Of a stretch of 64,000 bases of DNA, positions 41,936-50,831 are shown in pieces. The stretch's first letter is position 1. Each line of letters opens with the position of its first letter. Source of the DNA: Podospora pseudocomata (lineage: Eukaryota > Ascomycota > Sordariomycetes > Sordariales > Podosporaceae); contig NC_085888.1 in the NCBI RefSeq assembly GCF_035222375.1, positions 806,001 through 870,000 on the forward strand, written 5' to 3'. The position numbers and the translations under genes were made by a program. The notes under the pieces are model-generated. The model searched no databases. It had not been told where the DNA came from and saw nothing but the letters and a program-made list of their open reading frames with translations.

Positions 41936-43211
41936 TCAGAGCCGCGCTGTTGTTGATAGTGTGACGGATGCTTTCCGGCTCCCTTTCAACATCTTAAGCA
42001 TTAAGTTGCGATTTTTGGGTCTCCGGTCTTGCTGATACTTCTCTTGGAAGATCCATTCGCGTACAGGTGCGTATTTGTCATTGTTCCCCCAGATCTCTTT
42101 TAACCATTGTGCATATTGATCCTAATCACCTGCATGCCAGGCTTTGGATATCAACTCGCTCCAAGCACCAGTCGTGAGTTCATTGTTTTTCAAAAGCTGG
42201 AAGGGCCAGTACTGTAAGATGGGCGACATTGGCTTCTTCTTTGGTGGCAGTAGCTTCTTGGGCTGATCTGCACGGTGAAGAGGATGTACCTGCTTGTTGT
42301 AGTAGTAGAACAAACGGACGGCTGTGAAGCCTATAAAAGCAACCCCCGAGCTCTTGTCTTTGCGAATGATGATTTTACTCGGATCGAGATTGTCCAAGCC
42401 AATGAGACGCTGCCACCACAAAAGTCGCTCCGCGTCAATTACGCGTGTCAGTACAGACCTGCACTCCTCCTTGCCGACGTCTTGCTTTTGCAGGATTATA
42501 TCCTCCATGGCGTCGCCGGTGACCCGCTCGAGAAGGGTCATACGCACCAAACGTAAACGGTCCGGAATATGGGTTTCGACCGCAAAAGTCCAGGCATCAT
42601 AGTATTGGGGCGCTACCCTATCGAAAATAGATCCTTCCTCCAGGTGATGTTCCATGAGAATGTAGGACCTGGCTTCGAGGGCATAATTCCAGTCTGCGCG
42701 GGTCATGCAGTCCATATCTTCATTGTAGTCTGAGTCGTCTTGGTCTGGGTCAGTTTGGTCCGAGTAATCAACCCCGTCGTAGATTTTGGCATGCGCTGCT
42801 CCGATGGGTTGCCGTTAAGGTGGCAGACCACCACAGTTGAACCACGTCCACGGTTTTTCTTTGATGGAATAAACTCATCAATTACAAGTATCTTTTGATC
42901 GTGGTCGATGGGTCTAACGTTTCCCAAGGACAAGGGTCCTGTGCCGGGTTATTTAACGCAAAGTGGAGGCGATGGTCTCGATGAGCGACGTTGACTTCGG
43001 GAGTATTTCCCCAGTATATCTGCCCAAAGGGCTCCGGTGGAATATGTGTTCGAATGTTGAGCTCGACGCCGGCTGCATAGCGCTCGCTGGGAGGGGGATC
43101 TGTGTTGATCCCATTGCGCAAAGGTGGTGTTTGCAGAAAGCTGGTGTTCGTGAAAAAGAAAATCGAATGCCCAAAAATTAAACAGGAGAGAAGTAGGCCA
43201 GCGCACACCAC
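41936..43211 (-). pseudogene. Fungal protein-kinase-like (PKL) family gene, decayed
   Basis: On the minus strand: 'KILVIDEFIPSKKNRGRGST' then, after one frame change near 42815, 'AKIYDGVDYSDQTD' and 'DCMTRADWNYALEARSY' (Lys and Glu-helix region of the N-lobe). The C-lobe follows: 'RLVRMTLLERVTGDAMEDII' and 'VIDAERLLWWQRLI'. The catalytic loop position reads 'GLDNLDPSKIIIRK' and the DFN-equivalent 'GVAFIGFTAVRLF', so His/Asp/Asn catalytic residues are lost. A TAG at 42122-42124 is followed in the same frame by coding-like sequence down to TGA at 41936 ('LKEIWGNNDKYAPVREWIFQ'). An upstream segment (43211-42900) is coding-like in another frame but may be a different gene. Similar kinase-like proteins are a large Pezizomycotina accessory family. 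Confidence 0.6.
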
Positions 43212-43410
43212 CGTTAACCTGCCACAAATGTGGCTTAGGGTTTGGAAGTGACGTTAGGCAATAAAAAACACATGGGAATCTGGTGGTGGCAGCTGTAAGA
43301 AATTAGGCTTCACTTGGCACTAAGCGCCACTCCCGGGTACATGATTTGTTTTCATGCTCAAGTATCCTCCTTAAACACTCCCCGCCCTGCCCCTGACCCT
43401 CTTTATTTTT

Positions 43411-43513
43411 GCAACCATCCTTTTACCCCTGACTGTTGCCCTGCCATCATTGGATATGTTTTACTTTGTAAACCGAGCACCCCGCTCTTGAGAATGCGGG
43501 TGCCTGATATTAC
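43411..43513 (+). repeat. Left arm of a ~90-bp inverted repeat
   Basis: The segment from about 43411 to 43513 (containing 'gactgttgccctgc', 'ggatat.ttttac', 'ctcttgagaatg', 'gggtgcctgatattac') recurs inverted at 46525-46608 with about 80% identity by eye. The pair encloses the F-box gene, the ketopantoate-reductase-like gene and the second tRNA-Asp. Confidence 0.8.
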
Positions 43514-43670
43514 CCCGCATTTGCCGACATGAAGAGCTGCTGTGCCGTGAAGAATGGGATAGTTATGCCCTCGCCCATCTGACTTGCGGAAGTTGCTTTA
43601 CTGTTCGGCATCATATACCAACCTGGGAGTTTCTAGGCGGCTTTCACCCTCTCCCACGCGACGACACACC

Positions 43671-44660
43671 ATGTCACTCATAGAACTTCCAGCCGAGATC
43701 CTTCTTCAAATCTTCGACCATGTGGGCTCATCATACTTCCGCTCAGATCTATCACGCCTCAGAGTCTGTAAGCGATGGAACGGACTTGCCCATATCGTGT
43801 GCTTTCGCGAGGCCTGCATCACGACCAAGATGCTACGAAGAATGGCGTCGTCTCCGTACGCGGAGTCAAGTCTCCGCGAGATGGAGATTCTCGACCTGAA
43901 CCTGGAAGGCTTCGGCACTGTCCGGCCGGGGACTGTCTTGGACCCAAAAGATTCCAGCTGGAATTACGTCCCGGATCAATCGTCATTGCAAAGGAGGACA
44001 ATGGAACTAAACGACGATCTCGTCCACCTCGCCACCATCATCAAACAATCCCGAAAATTACGCACCCTGCGCATCAAAGCTATCAAGCCATCGAACCCTG
44101 TTTTTGAAATCCGAGAGACGTACCTCTTCCCATCCACGTTACGCGCCTTGCTCCTATCAACCAGCAACCTGACCGCCCTGGAGCTAGACCTCTACGGTAC
44201 TCGACCAGAACCAGAGGGTCATCCCCACCACGGCGATGACGGCCACGTCTGCCCGATGATCGGCGCGCTTCTCCCAACGTTGCAGCGTCTACGGCTGCGC
44301 GTGCGCACCATCTGCGCCGATGCCCTTAAACCCCCGCGAGACTTCCCCGGTCCTCTTCCTTTGCGTGTGCTGCTCGTTGACTTTGTTTTGACCGAGGAGC
44401 TGGCAAACGAAAAGTCAAGGTTCACCGCACGCTGCGGTGGCCCGGGGAGATTTGTCAGGTTGGCCCAGGTGGTGAGAGGGGTTGTTCTGAGCCGGGCGCG
44501 GGCTCTTTTGCCACATATGTCTGCTCCCAAGATGGTGAGGATACTGACGCGTACGTTTTCGGGCGATGAGATTCAAGGGATTAATGTGTTGACTGGTAAG
44601 AATATTAAAGTCAAAAAGGATGCGGAGTGGGATGGTGATTCTGAGGTCATGATGGATTGA
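43671..44660 (+). CDS. F-box protein
   Basis: 329 residues if started at 43671, where the context caccATGt is good and the F-box begins at once: 'MSLIELPAEILLQIFDHVGS' ..'LSRLRVCKRWNGLAHIVCFR'. An in-frame ATG 29 codons upstream adds a sequence without domain. Downstream is a Leu-rich region ('LVHLATIIKQSRKLRTLRI', 'ALLLSTSNLTALELDL', 'LPTLQRLRLRVRTI') that resembles degenerate LRRs for substrate binding. It is predicted to be the substrate adaptor of an SCF ubiquitin ligase. Substrate unknown. Intronless and intact. Confidence 0.85.
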   Translation: MSLIELPAEILLQIFDHVGSSYFRSDLSRLRVCKRWNGLAHIVCFREACITTKMLRRMASSPYAESSLREMEILDLNLEGFGTVRPGTVLDPKDSSWNYVPDQSSLQRRTMELNDDLVHLATIIKQSRKLRTLRIKAIKPSNPVFEIRETYLFPSTLRALLLSTSNLTALELDLYGTRPEPEGHPHHGDDGHVCPMIGALLPTLQRLRLRVRTICADALKPPRDFPGPLPLRVLLVDFVLTEELANEKSRFTARCGGPGRFVRLAQVVRGVVLSRARALLPHMSAPKMVRILTRTFSGDEIQGINVLTGKNIKVKKDAEWDGDSEVMMD

Positions 44661-44831
44661 ATTGTACCTAGGAAAGGGAGGAGTTCAGGATTCGGGATCT
44701 TAATTTGACCATGATCAGTAGCTACCGACCTACTTATTATGTGAGGACTCTAAAATCTCTTATCTGTGCTCAAAGTGGGTAGCTCGCGAGCGAGCATTGT
44801 GGCTGGTATATTTAAATAGATGCTGTTGTCT

Positions 44832-46178
44832 TTACCTCTTGCCTTTGCCAGGCCCTTGAGCCTTTGCCATGTATTTATTTACCCTCTTTGGCGCCTTTCC
44901 CCAGGGTTTATCGCCTTTGCTCACCGCCTTGGGTTTGAGCCACTCAGGTGTTTCTACCGTCACCTTGGCTTTGAGCCACTCAGGCTTTTCTACCGTCACC
45001 ATGTCCCTATCTCCTATGGATTTATCCATCGCCTTCATATCTTCCACAGATGCTGCTCCACGTGGTGACGGCCCTAACCTCCTCAACTCCTCGCCATTCT
45101 CCCACTTGCGGAACTTGATATAGTGATACAGATTTTGCGTCCCCCTTGGGCACTTCAGCCCCAACTCCCTCGCCTTCTTGATAAGCCAGCCGCAGATGTA
45201 GTCAATCTCAGTCTCTCGGCCACCCTCCACATCCTGCAACATGGAGCTCCGGTTCTCACCGGTGCGATCGGCCAGCAGAAGAGCCTCTCTGAGCAAGGCT
45301 AGATCCGACCAGGCCTCGTCAAGTTTTGTGTTTCCCGAGGGTAGGTCGAGCACGGCACGGACAATGGGGCCGATTTCTGCCACTAGTGAAGACGGCCTGT
45401 ACTCGGCGGTGATGCCAGTGACTGGATGGTCCGGCAGAGCCCTGAATCTTTCCAAACTCCGAAGCCAACCGTTGGGGCATCTATGTACGACCGTCAGGGG
45501 GTTGATGACAGCGTTCATGACCAGCTTGCGCAGCCGGGCGAGTTTGATCTTTTCATAGTCCAGAAACTCGGTCCGAAGGGTTGGGTGACATTTCTCGAGG
45601 GCCCGACGGAGGGGATGTTCCTTTTCTATCTCCTGACTCTCGCTGAAGGGTCCGATGTTGAGCGGGCCGGACCCAGCCACTTGGAAGGTGAAGGGGCAGA
45701 CTGGGCGGGTAGGGTCGCCGCGGCCAAAGACGCCAGTGCTGCAGACGCCTGCCCAGTATGAGGGGCGGTGCTCTGGGGATCGGAAGGCGAGGATCTGGGA
45801 GTCGAGTTCTTCCTTGACACCCATGCCGTTCTGCAGCAGCAAGACAGTCGAGTTGCGATCGAGACGGGGTGAAAGGAAGCCGACAGGAGTGAGTGTTTGC
45901 TGGCCCTTTGTTGCGACGATCAGATTGCTGATGTGTGGTGAGCCAGGCCTGGACTGTCCGATCCACTCGGCTCTGAAGCCGGATTTGGAGTCTTGGGTGT
46001 GTTCATCGATCCATTTTGTGATTTTCCTGCCGCCGTCGACGAACTTGTCGTAGGAGTCTTTTTTGCGGAAGATCAAAGTCACGGGAAGTCTTGGGTAGTG
46101 TGTTGCCAGTGCGTGTGCGACATATTTGCCGAGGTTTCCAACCCCGAGGATATGGATGGCACGATCTGACAGCAACAT
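44832..46178 (-). CDS. Ketopantoate reductase-like protein (ApbA/PanE family) with long tail
   Basis: 448 residues, intronless. The N-terminal Rossmann 'IHILGVGNLGKYVAHAL' (GxGxxG) is followed by the PanE-type 'LLLQNGMGV' and the C-domain catalytic Lys/Asn helix 'LRKLVMNAVINPLTVV'. 'RSSMLQDVEGGRETEIDYIC' is the substrate-loop motif with the Ser, Glu and Asp of the family. The enzyme reduces 2-dehydropantoate to pantoate with NADPH in CoA synthesis, but fungi have several paralogues of unproven role. The last 70 residues form a Lys/Pro-rich extension with a near-duplicate 'VEKPEWLKAK' / 'VETPEWLKPK', unusual for the family. Tail-to-tail with the F-box gene. Confidence 0.88.
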   Translation of the reverse strand: MLLSDRAIHILGVGNLGKYVAHALATHYPRLPVTLIFRKKDSYDKFVDGGRKITKWIDEHTQDSKSGFRAEWIGQSRPGSPHISNLIVATKGQQTLTPVGFLSPRLDRNSTVLLLQNGMGVKEELDSQILAFRSPEHRPSYWAGVCSTGVFGRGDPTRPVCPFTFQVAGSGPLNIGPFSESQEIEKEHPLRRALEKCHPTLRTEFLDYEKIKLARLRKLVMNAVINPLTVVHRCPNGWLRSLERFRALPDHPVTGITAEYRPSSLVAEIGPIVRAVLDLPSGNTKLDEAWSDLALLREALLLADRTGENRSSMLQDVEGGRETEIDYICGWLIKKARELGLKCPRGTQNLYHYIKFRKWENGEELRRLGPSPRGAASVEDMKAMDKSIGDRDMVTVEKPEWLKAKVTVETPEWLKPKAVSKGDKPWGKAPKRVNKYMAKAQGPGKGKR

Positions 46179-46341
46179 GGTGGATTGACTGACTGCGAGT
46201 TGCGGTTGAAATCTGGGTCTTCAGCCACTTAAAATTTGCGCCGAGCCAGTTGATGTACTAACAATTTTGCTACTCACCTTCATTTATAAGCCTGTTTTTT
46301 CCCACTTTTGCCAAGCTACGACAGGTGTCAACATCTGTAAA

Positions 46342-46423
46342 TCTTCCGTAGTATAGTGGTCAGTATGTGAGCTTGTCATTCCAACAAACGCTCGAGACCC
46401 GGGTTCAATTCCCGGCGGGAGAG
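46342..46423 (+). tRNA. tRNA-Asp (GTC) with 10-nt intron
   Basis: The mature sequence is identical to the copy at 1101-1181. The intron is one base longer (an extra A in the 'caacaaac' part). The 30 bp upstream (46312-46341) is identical to the other copy's leader, then similarity ends. The 3' flank has T-rich stretches suited to Pol III termination. Confidence 0.93.
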
Positions 46424-46524
46424 TATGCCATTTTCTTTTTCCTCTATATCGTTGCTGATGCTATTTTTGCAGTTCTATGCTTTTTGGCTTTTTCTAGAAG
46501 CGCATGGCAGACTAATTCAGAACA

Positions 46525-46608
46525 GTAATATCAGGCACCCACATTCTCAAGAGTGAGGTGCTCGTAAAAGATATCCACTGTTAGCAGGGCAACAGTCAAG
46601 GGTGCAAA
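46525..46608 (-). repeat. Right arm of the ~90-bp inverted repeat
   Basis: Inverted partner of 43411-43513. It begins gtaatatcaggcaccca and ends near ttgactgttgccc (read minus). It lies about 100 bp past the tRNA-Asp. No gene inside. Confidence 0.8.
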
Positions 46609-46830
46609 CACGACACAAAGAAGCGTCCAACTGAAAGACATGAATGACTTGAACATTTAGCTATCTGACTGATCCAGCGCATCTATAATTCCAACTGAAT
46701 CAAATCCATCAATGTTTTGCATACCAAGAGAACAGTTCCAGACTGCTGAATCTAACCCCCCGAAAAGAAAGCACCAAACTATTTCGTCTCACAACCAGCA
46801 CTGTCACATCCGAGAATCTCAGACTTCAAA

Positions 46831-47883
46831 TCACGCCCCACCACCTACTTTCCACCTCCCCGCCGGCTGTTGCCATTCTTCCTCGGTGCATCCCGTCGTC
46901 GTCACAGAAACCCCTTTGTAAGGCGCTGTCTTGAGTTGCACTTCAGGTGCAACCTGTGCGAGAGGCGTGGCGCCTTGCTTACGAATCCCGTAGGCAGTCA
47001 AATCTCTCCGCTGAAATCCATTGGACAGCGAGGGTTGAGCACGATCTCGGTCCGGATTCCCAATGGAAAAAGGCATGGCAACTTGTTGTGTATAGTACGC
47101 ATAACCTGACTCGGACCGCGAGGGCTGTTTCTTTGGGGGTGCAGGGCGAGTATACGCTCCCTGAAGGGTCCACTGCGGTGCGATAGCGGGTAAGAATGGT
47201 AGCCCGCCATACAAGGGCTGTTGCGGCGGATATGATTGTGGGGGAGGATATGATTGTTGATCAGAATATGATTATTCCCCAGTATATGATTATTGAGCAG
47301 GGTACGCCGATACCATCGTCCGAATTGACATTCTGGATGAAGATCTTAAACCTTGTCTGGAAGAACCTTGGCTAGACGAGCCATGCCTCAACGAAGATCG
47401 GTAAGAGGGGTTGTGGCTCGAAGAACGGTGTCTCGATGAGTCCGACATCACGGAGCTTGTTCTTGGGGTTTCTGGCCTGTCTGAATACGAGTATCCTGGC
47501 GGTAAATCCTCTGGCTCCCAAACGTAAACTCCCGCCACAGACTCGCCCGCCACAGATGCGCCGGAGGCTGGAGGAGTTGCACTCCCTACATTGAAGTGGT
47601 TGAAGTAAGTTTGAAATATTTAAGGTCTTTGAGCCTGGGGATTTGGGAGGGGCGAGGATGAGGTGGTACTGGCATGCCAGCATCGGTACCACCGGAGTAA
47701 TAATCGCACTGCTGCTGAGAAGAAGAACATCCAGACAATCAATTCAAGGGAAATGTGATGCCAATTCTGGAAGAATTCTCTGCCAAATTCTGAGGTGAAT
47801 TTCCTTATGGTATCTCTACATCCACCCCCTCGATCTTCCAACACTTCAGGCTTGGCCGCTAAGCGCCAACAGAAAATAAACAT
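46831..47883 (-). CDS. Single-pass membrane protein with Ser-rich and Gln/Tyr/Pro tail; two TAA codons or an intron
   Basis: Exon 1 from ATG 47883 encodes 'MFIFCWRLAAKPEVLEDRGG' and a membrane span ('ISLELIVWMFFFSAAVRLLL'). A donor gtacca (near 47672) and acceptor atgtag (near 47594) join it to 'SATPPASGASVAGESVAGVY' ..'WEPEDLPPGYSYSDRPETP', a Ser/Arg-rich stretch and a C-terminal part 'PLYGGLPFLPAIAPQW' to TGA at 46831. Between 47310 and 47215 the same frame reads a Q-S-Y repeat ('QQSYPPPQSYPPQQ') interrupted twice by TAA where CAA fits. Alternatively this is a 96-nt intron (donor gtatcg, acceptor caacag), in phase. The family is not recognised. If spliced the gene is intact. Confidence 0.5.
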
Positions 47884-49817
47884 TGAAACTTAGAAATAAA
47901 ACCCGGCGGCGATCCCAGTTTACGCATTATCACGATAATCTATTTCCAGCTCTGCAAAGACAATCTATCTAGGCACCATGTCGCTGTTGTCTATCGACTG
48001 CACGTTTTGACCGATCGCTCTCATCATCCTCGTGGTCGTTACATCCGCATCTTGCCAAGGCTGGGTGAGAGAGCGGTGATCTGATCATTCCTTTGCATTG
48101 CGTCAGGCAGCCTGGCCTGCGGCACAGTAGAAGCTACATTTCCCACACCGCGCATTGGAAAAATATAAGATTGTAGCCCTAAACGTCTGCCAAAAAAAAA
48201 TTACTACCGCCACCACCGCCTCCGCGATCACCACCGCCTCCGCGATCACCACCCGGACTCCCAACCCCAGCCCCAAATCGCCAGAGCGAGCGAAAAAAAC
48301 GCCAGCCAGCCCAAAACGTCTTGCCGAAAAAGCGCCCACCTCGTCCAGCGCCGCCGGCGGTCTGCCCCCACCGTATCCTTCCCTCCCAATATCATTCCTT
48401 GCTCTTGCCTAATCTTCAGTCAGCACAGTGCTATTATGAGTAGTAAGTCAAATTTGGATAAATCACGGTACAAGGTCAATTGGGGGTTTGGGATACCGGT
48501 GGAGATCACCGCACGCGCAGCGCGCGAGGACGAGGTGGGCGCGGGGGAGTTCTGGGAGGCCATTTTTATTTCGAAAAGAAATCGAAATTCTTTTTTTATT
48601 AATAATAAAATTTGTTAGAGAGGCTGAGCGATTGATGGGAGAGTTGGTGGAGTTTCCAGAGACCAGAATTCAAGATTTAATGTGAGGCTGGAGGAAGAAC
48701 AGGTGAAGATTGAGCCTTGAAACTCGGAATATTTACAATATCCAACCATGCATCAACTTCCCTCTTGCCGCCGCTGCCATGCCGGACAGCAGGATGCCGT
48801 GATGTGACATGAGTTGGGGAATTCCAACGGGTCACTCACCTTCAACTGAGATTTTCCAAGCAGAAAGTGCAATATGCGCATATGCCAGCTGAAGCGGAAG
48901 GGGTGATCTCCCTGATTCTTTTGTGGCAGCATCATCACAACTGGTGTCTTTTCTTAACCCCCGTCAAGGGCGTTGCAATTACTTCCATTTGTGAGTGGCT
49001 GGTTGCTCATATCGGCCCATCGCGGTCCCGTCTCTCAGCTCTCAATGGAAGCAGTGGCCCTGCCGTTCATGACATGGCAATTGCATGCAGGCTTGCAGCT
49101 AGAAGTGCAGCTTCCCGTCCGGACACCGGATACCCACTCGAGGGAAGTCCTGGAGCTGAGTGCAGGTTGAGCAAGCGGGTTGTAGGTCCGTAGCTGCCTG
49201 CTCGTGGAAGTGGACTGACGCTCACGAAGGTTCGGTTAAGCAGATCAACAGGGCTGTGATTAATAACTCCATGAAATCACAATGGGGCCAGGGTTTAACG
49301 AGCATTCAACGAGGTGGTTTTAAATAGGAGAGATTAAAAAGCGCCATCGTAAGTGTCGCATCTACTCATCAATGTTACTAGGTACTCAAAATTGGAATTT
49401 AATCTTTAAATACCATGAGAGAGTGATATTGGATGCAGACAGCAAGCCACACCTGCCACACAATGCTGAATGGTTCTAATAGACGCACAAATAGAATTTA
49501 ATAATGCACATAGAGCAAGTACCTATAAAAATGCATTATCTGCGTTAAAAAGCGAAAGTTACCCCAGTTAAAATGGGCTTGATCAAGTGGGTTAAGGTTG
49601 AGCAAATATCGGCCTATCTGTGGTGGGGTTTGAGTGTGTCCCAGAACTGCATTTGCGCCACGGGAAAGAATGGCAGTGCCGTAGTAAAGTTTGCTGTTCA
49701 TCTAAATAAACGCTAATTTAGAATTATCCATTTAACTATCATTTTTCCTTTCTTCCCACCTTCTCTGTCCTCTCTCATCCTTTAACACTCCAATAATTCA
49801 GCCGTCCATGAGTTAAC
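47884..49817. other. Gene-free region with a small tandem repeat
   Basis: No supported gene. Near 48211-48247 an 18-bp unit (accgcctccgcgatcacc) is repeated in tandem. 49200-49800 is AT-rich. Short Pro/Ala-rich frames around 48155-48412 arise from the repeat. Confidence 0.4.
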
Positions 49818-50831
49818 ATGCTGGAAAAGAGCATAAATGACCTCTTCGAGGACCACCTCGATAGCACGAATCCTCCTCCGCCCTATATATATAATAACGG
49901 ACCCGTCGTGGATGATTCTGAGAAGCCAAAATCTTCATCATTACAATCGTCGCACCCCACAGAGACAAAATCGGAAGACACGACATCCCAGGAGGGCGGC
50001 ATTGGTATCTGGAGGCGGGCCCTATCCCGAATCAGCCCAAGTAATTCTCATGCAACAGGAAATACCAAGTGGTGGGGCAAACGAATTCAAGAAAAGCTCA
50101 CCGCAGCGTATCACGGCCCCCCTACATGGCGTCGACATAACGACATATCGTGTATGTCTACCAAACTTCCACGACCCTTTCCACCTGCTACATGTATCCA
50201 CCGCTACTCGATCGATGTCCTCTGCTGCCCCCCACCGCAGCCGTTCGCATCTGAGACTGCCCGTTGGCAGCAAGCCCGCCTATATGTCTCGGCAAACGAC
50301 CTCTCCCAACTCCAGAAACCAATCCCCTGGCGAGCCAATATCGAGGACCGCTGCTGTCTTGACAATGTCCAACTTATCAATTACGCTTACCCTGTCCCGT
50401 TCCTCGTAGATAGGCCTTCTGGGAAAGTCAAGGCGTATGACAGCATACCTACAGGGACCGGTCTGTCAGTTGGAGGGCCCATTTATGAGCGTACTATCCA
50501 ACTAATCCGAGAACACGGGAGGTGTCACACGGGCCCACGACTCAGTGCCCCTAGACAGTACACACTCCAACCAACAATAGCCCAACGATATGCCCAGGAT
50601 CAGAATATCTGGGGCCGGCAACCAACTGAGCCCACCGGGGCTCAGCGGAGGCATCACGGCGACCACCACGAAGGCAGAACCAGGGTGCCGATACGGGTTG
50701 GTTGGGCAGGAGGGACTGAGGACCCATACGAGCTGCAAGAAGACTGCAGGACAGGAATCATATGTACCTATTACTGGTGGAATCAGTGGCCAGGACGCCG
50801 AAGGAGGTGCCCGGCCAAGGCAGACAGATAA
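49818..50831 (+). CDS. Uncertain hypothetical protein
   Basis: A 337-codon open frame starting with ATG at 49818: 'MLEKSINDLFEDHLDSTNPP' with a PPPPY motif and a polar N-terminal half, later Arg/Cys-rich. Coding character is moderate to residue about 135 and weak afterwards. Another frame is also open over 49837-50409. A short coding-like stretch in a third frame follows at 50912-51087 ('DLEAITDYYTELNYLFQAEI', 'RVAKMGVLVHDDKSRRR'). The pieces may be one frame-shifted gene. No homologous family recognised. Confidence 0.3.
   Translation: MLEKSINDLFEDHLDSTNPPPPYIYNNGPVVDDSEKPKSSSLQSSHPTETKSEDTTSQEGGIGIWRRALSRISPSNSHATGNTKWWGKRIQEKLTAAYHGPPTWRRHNDISCMSTKLPRPFPPATCIHRYSIDVLCCPPPQPFASETARWQQARLYVSANDLSQLQKPIPWRANIEDRCCLDNVQLINYAYPVPFLVDRPSGKVKAYDSIPTGTGLSVGGPIYERTIQLIREHGRCHTGPRLSAPRQYTLQPTIAQRYAQDQNIWGRQPTEPTGAQRRHHGDHHEGRTRVPIRVGWAGGTEDPYELQEDCRTGIICTYYWWNQWPGRRRRCPAKADR

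Noticed and set aside
42900-43211. UstYa/DUF3328-like small secreted or membrane protein on the minus strand
   Set aside because: A hydrophobic start and a His-rich stretch are suggestive, but the HxxHC motifs are absent and the start codon is not ATG.
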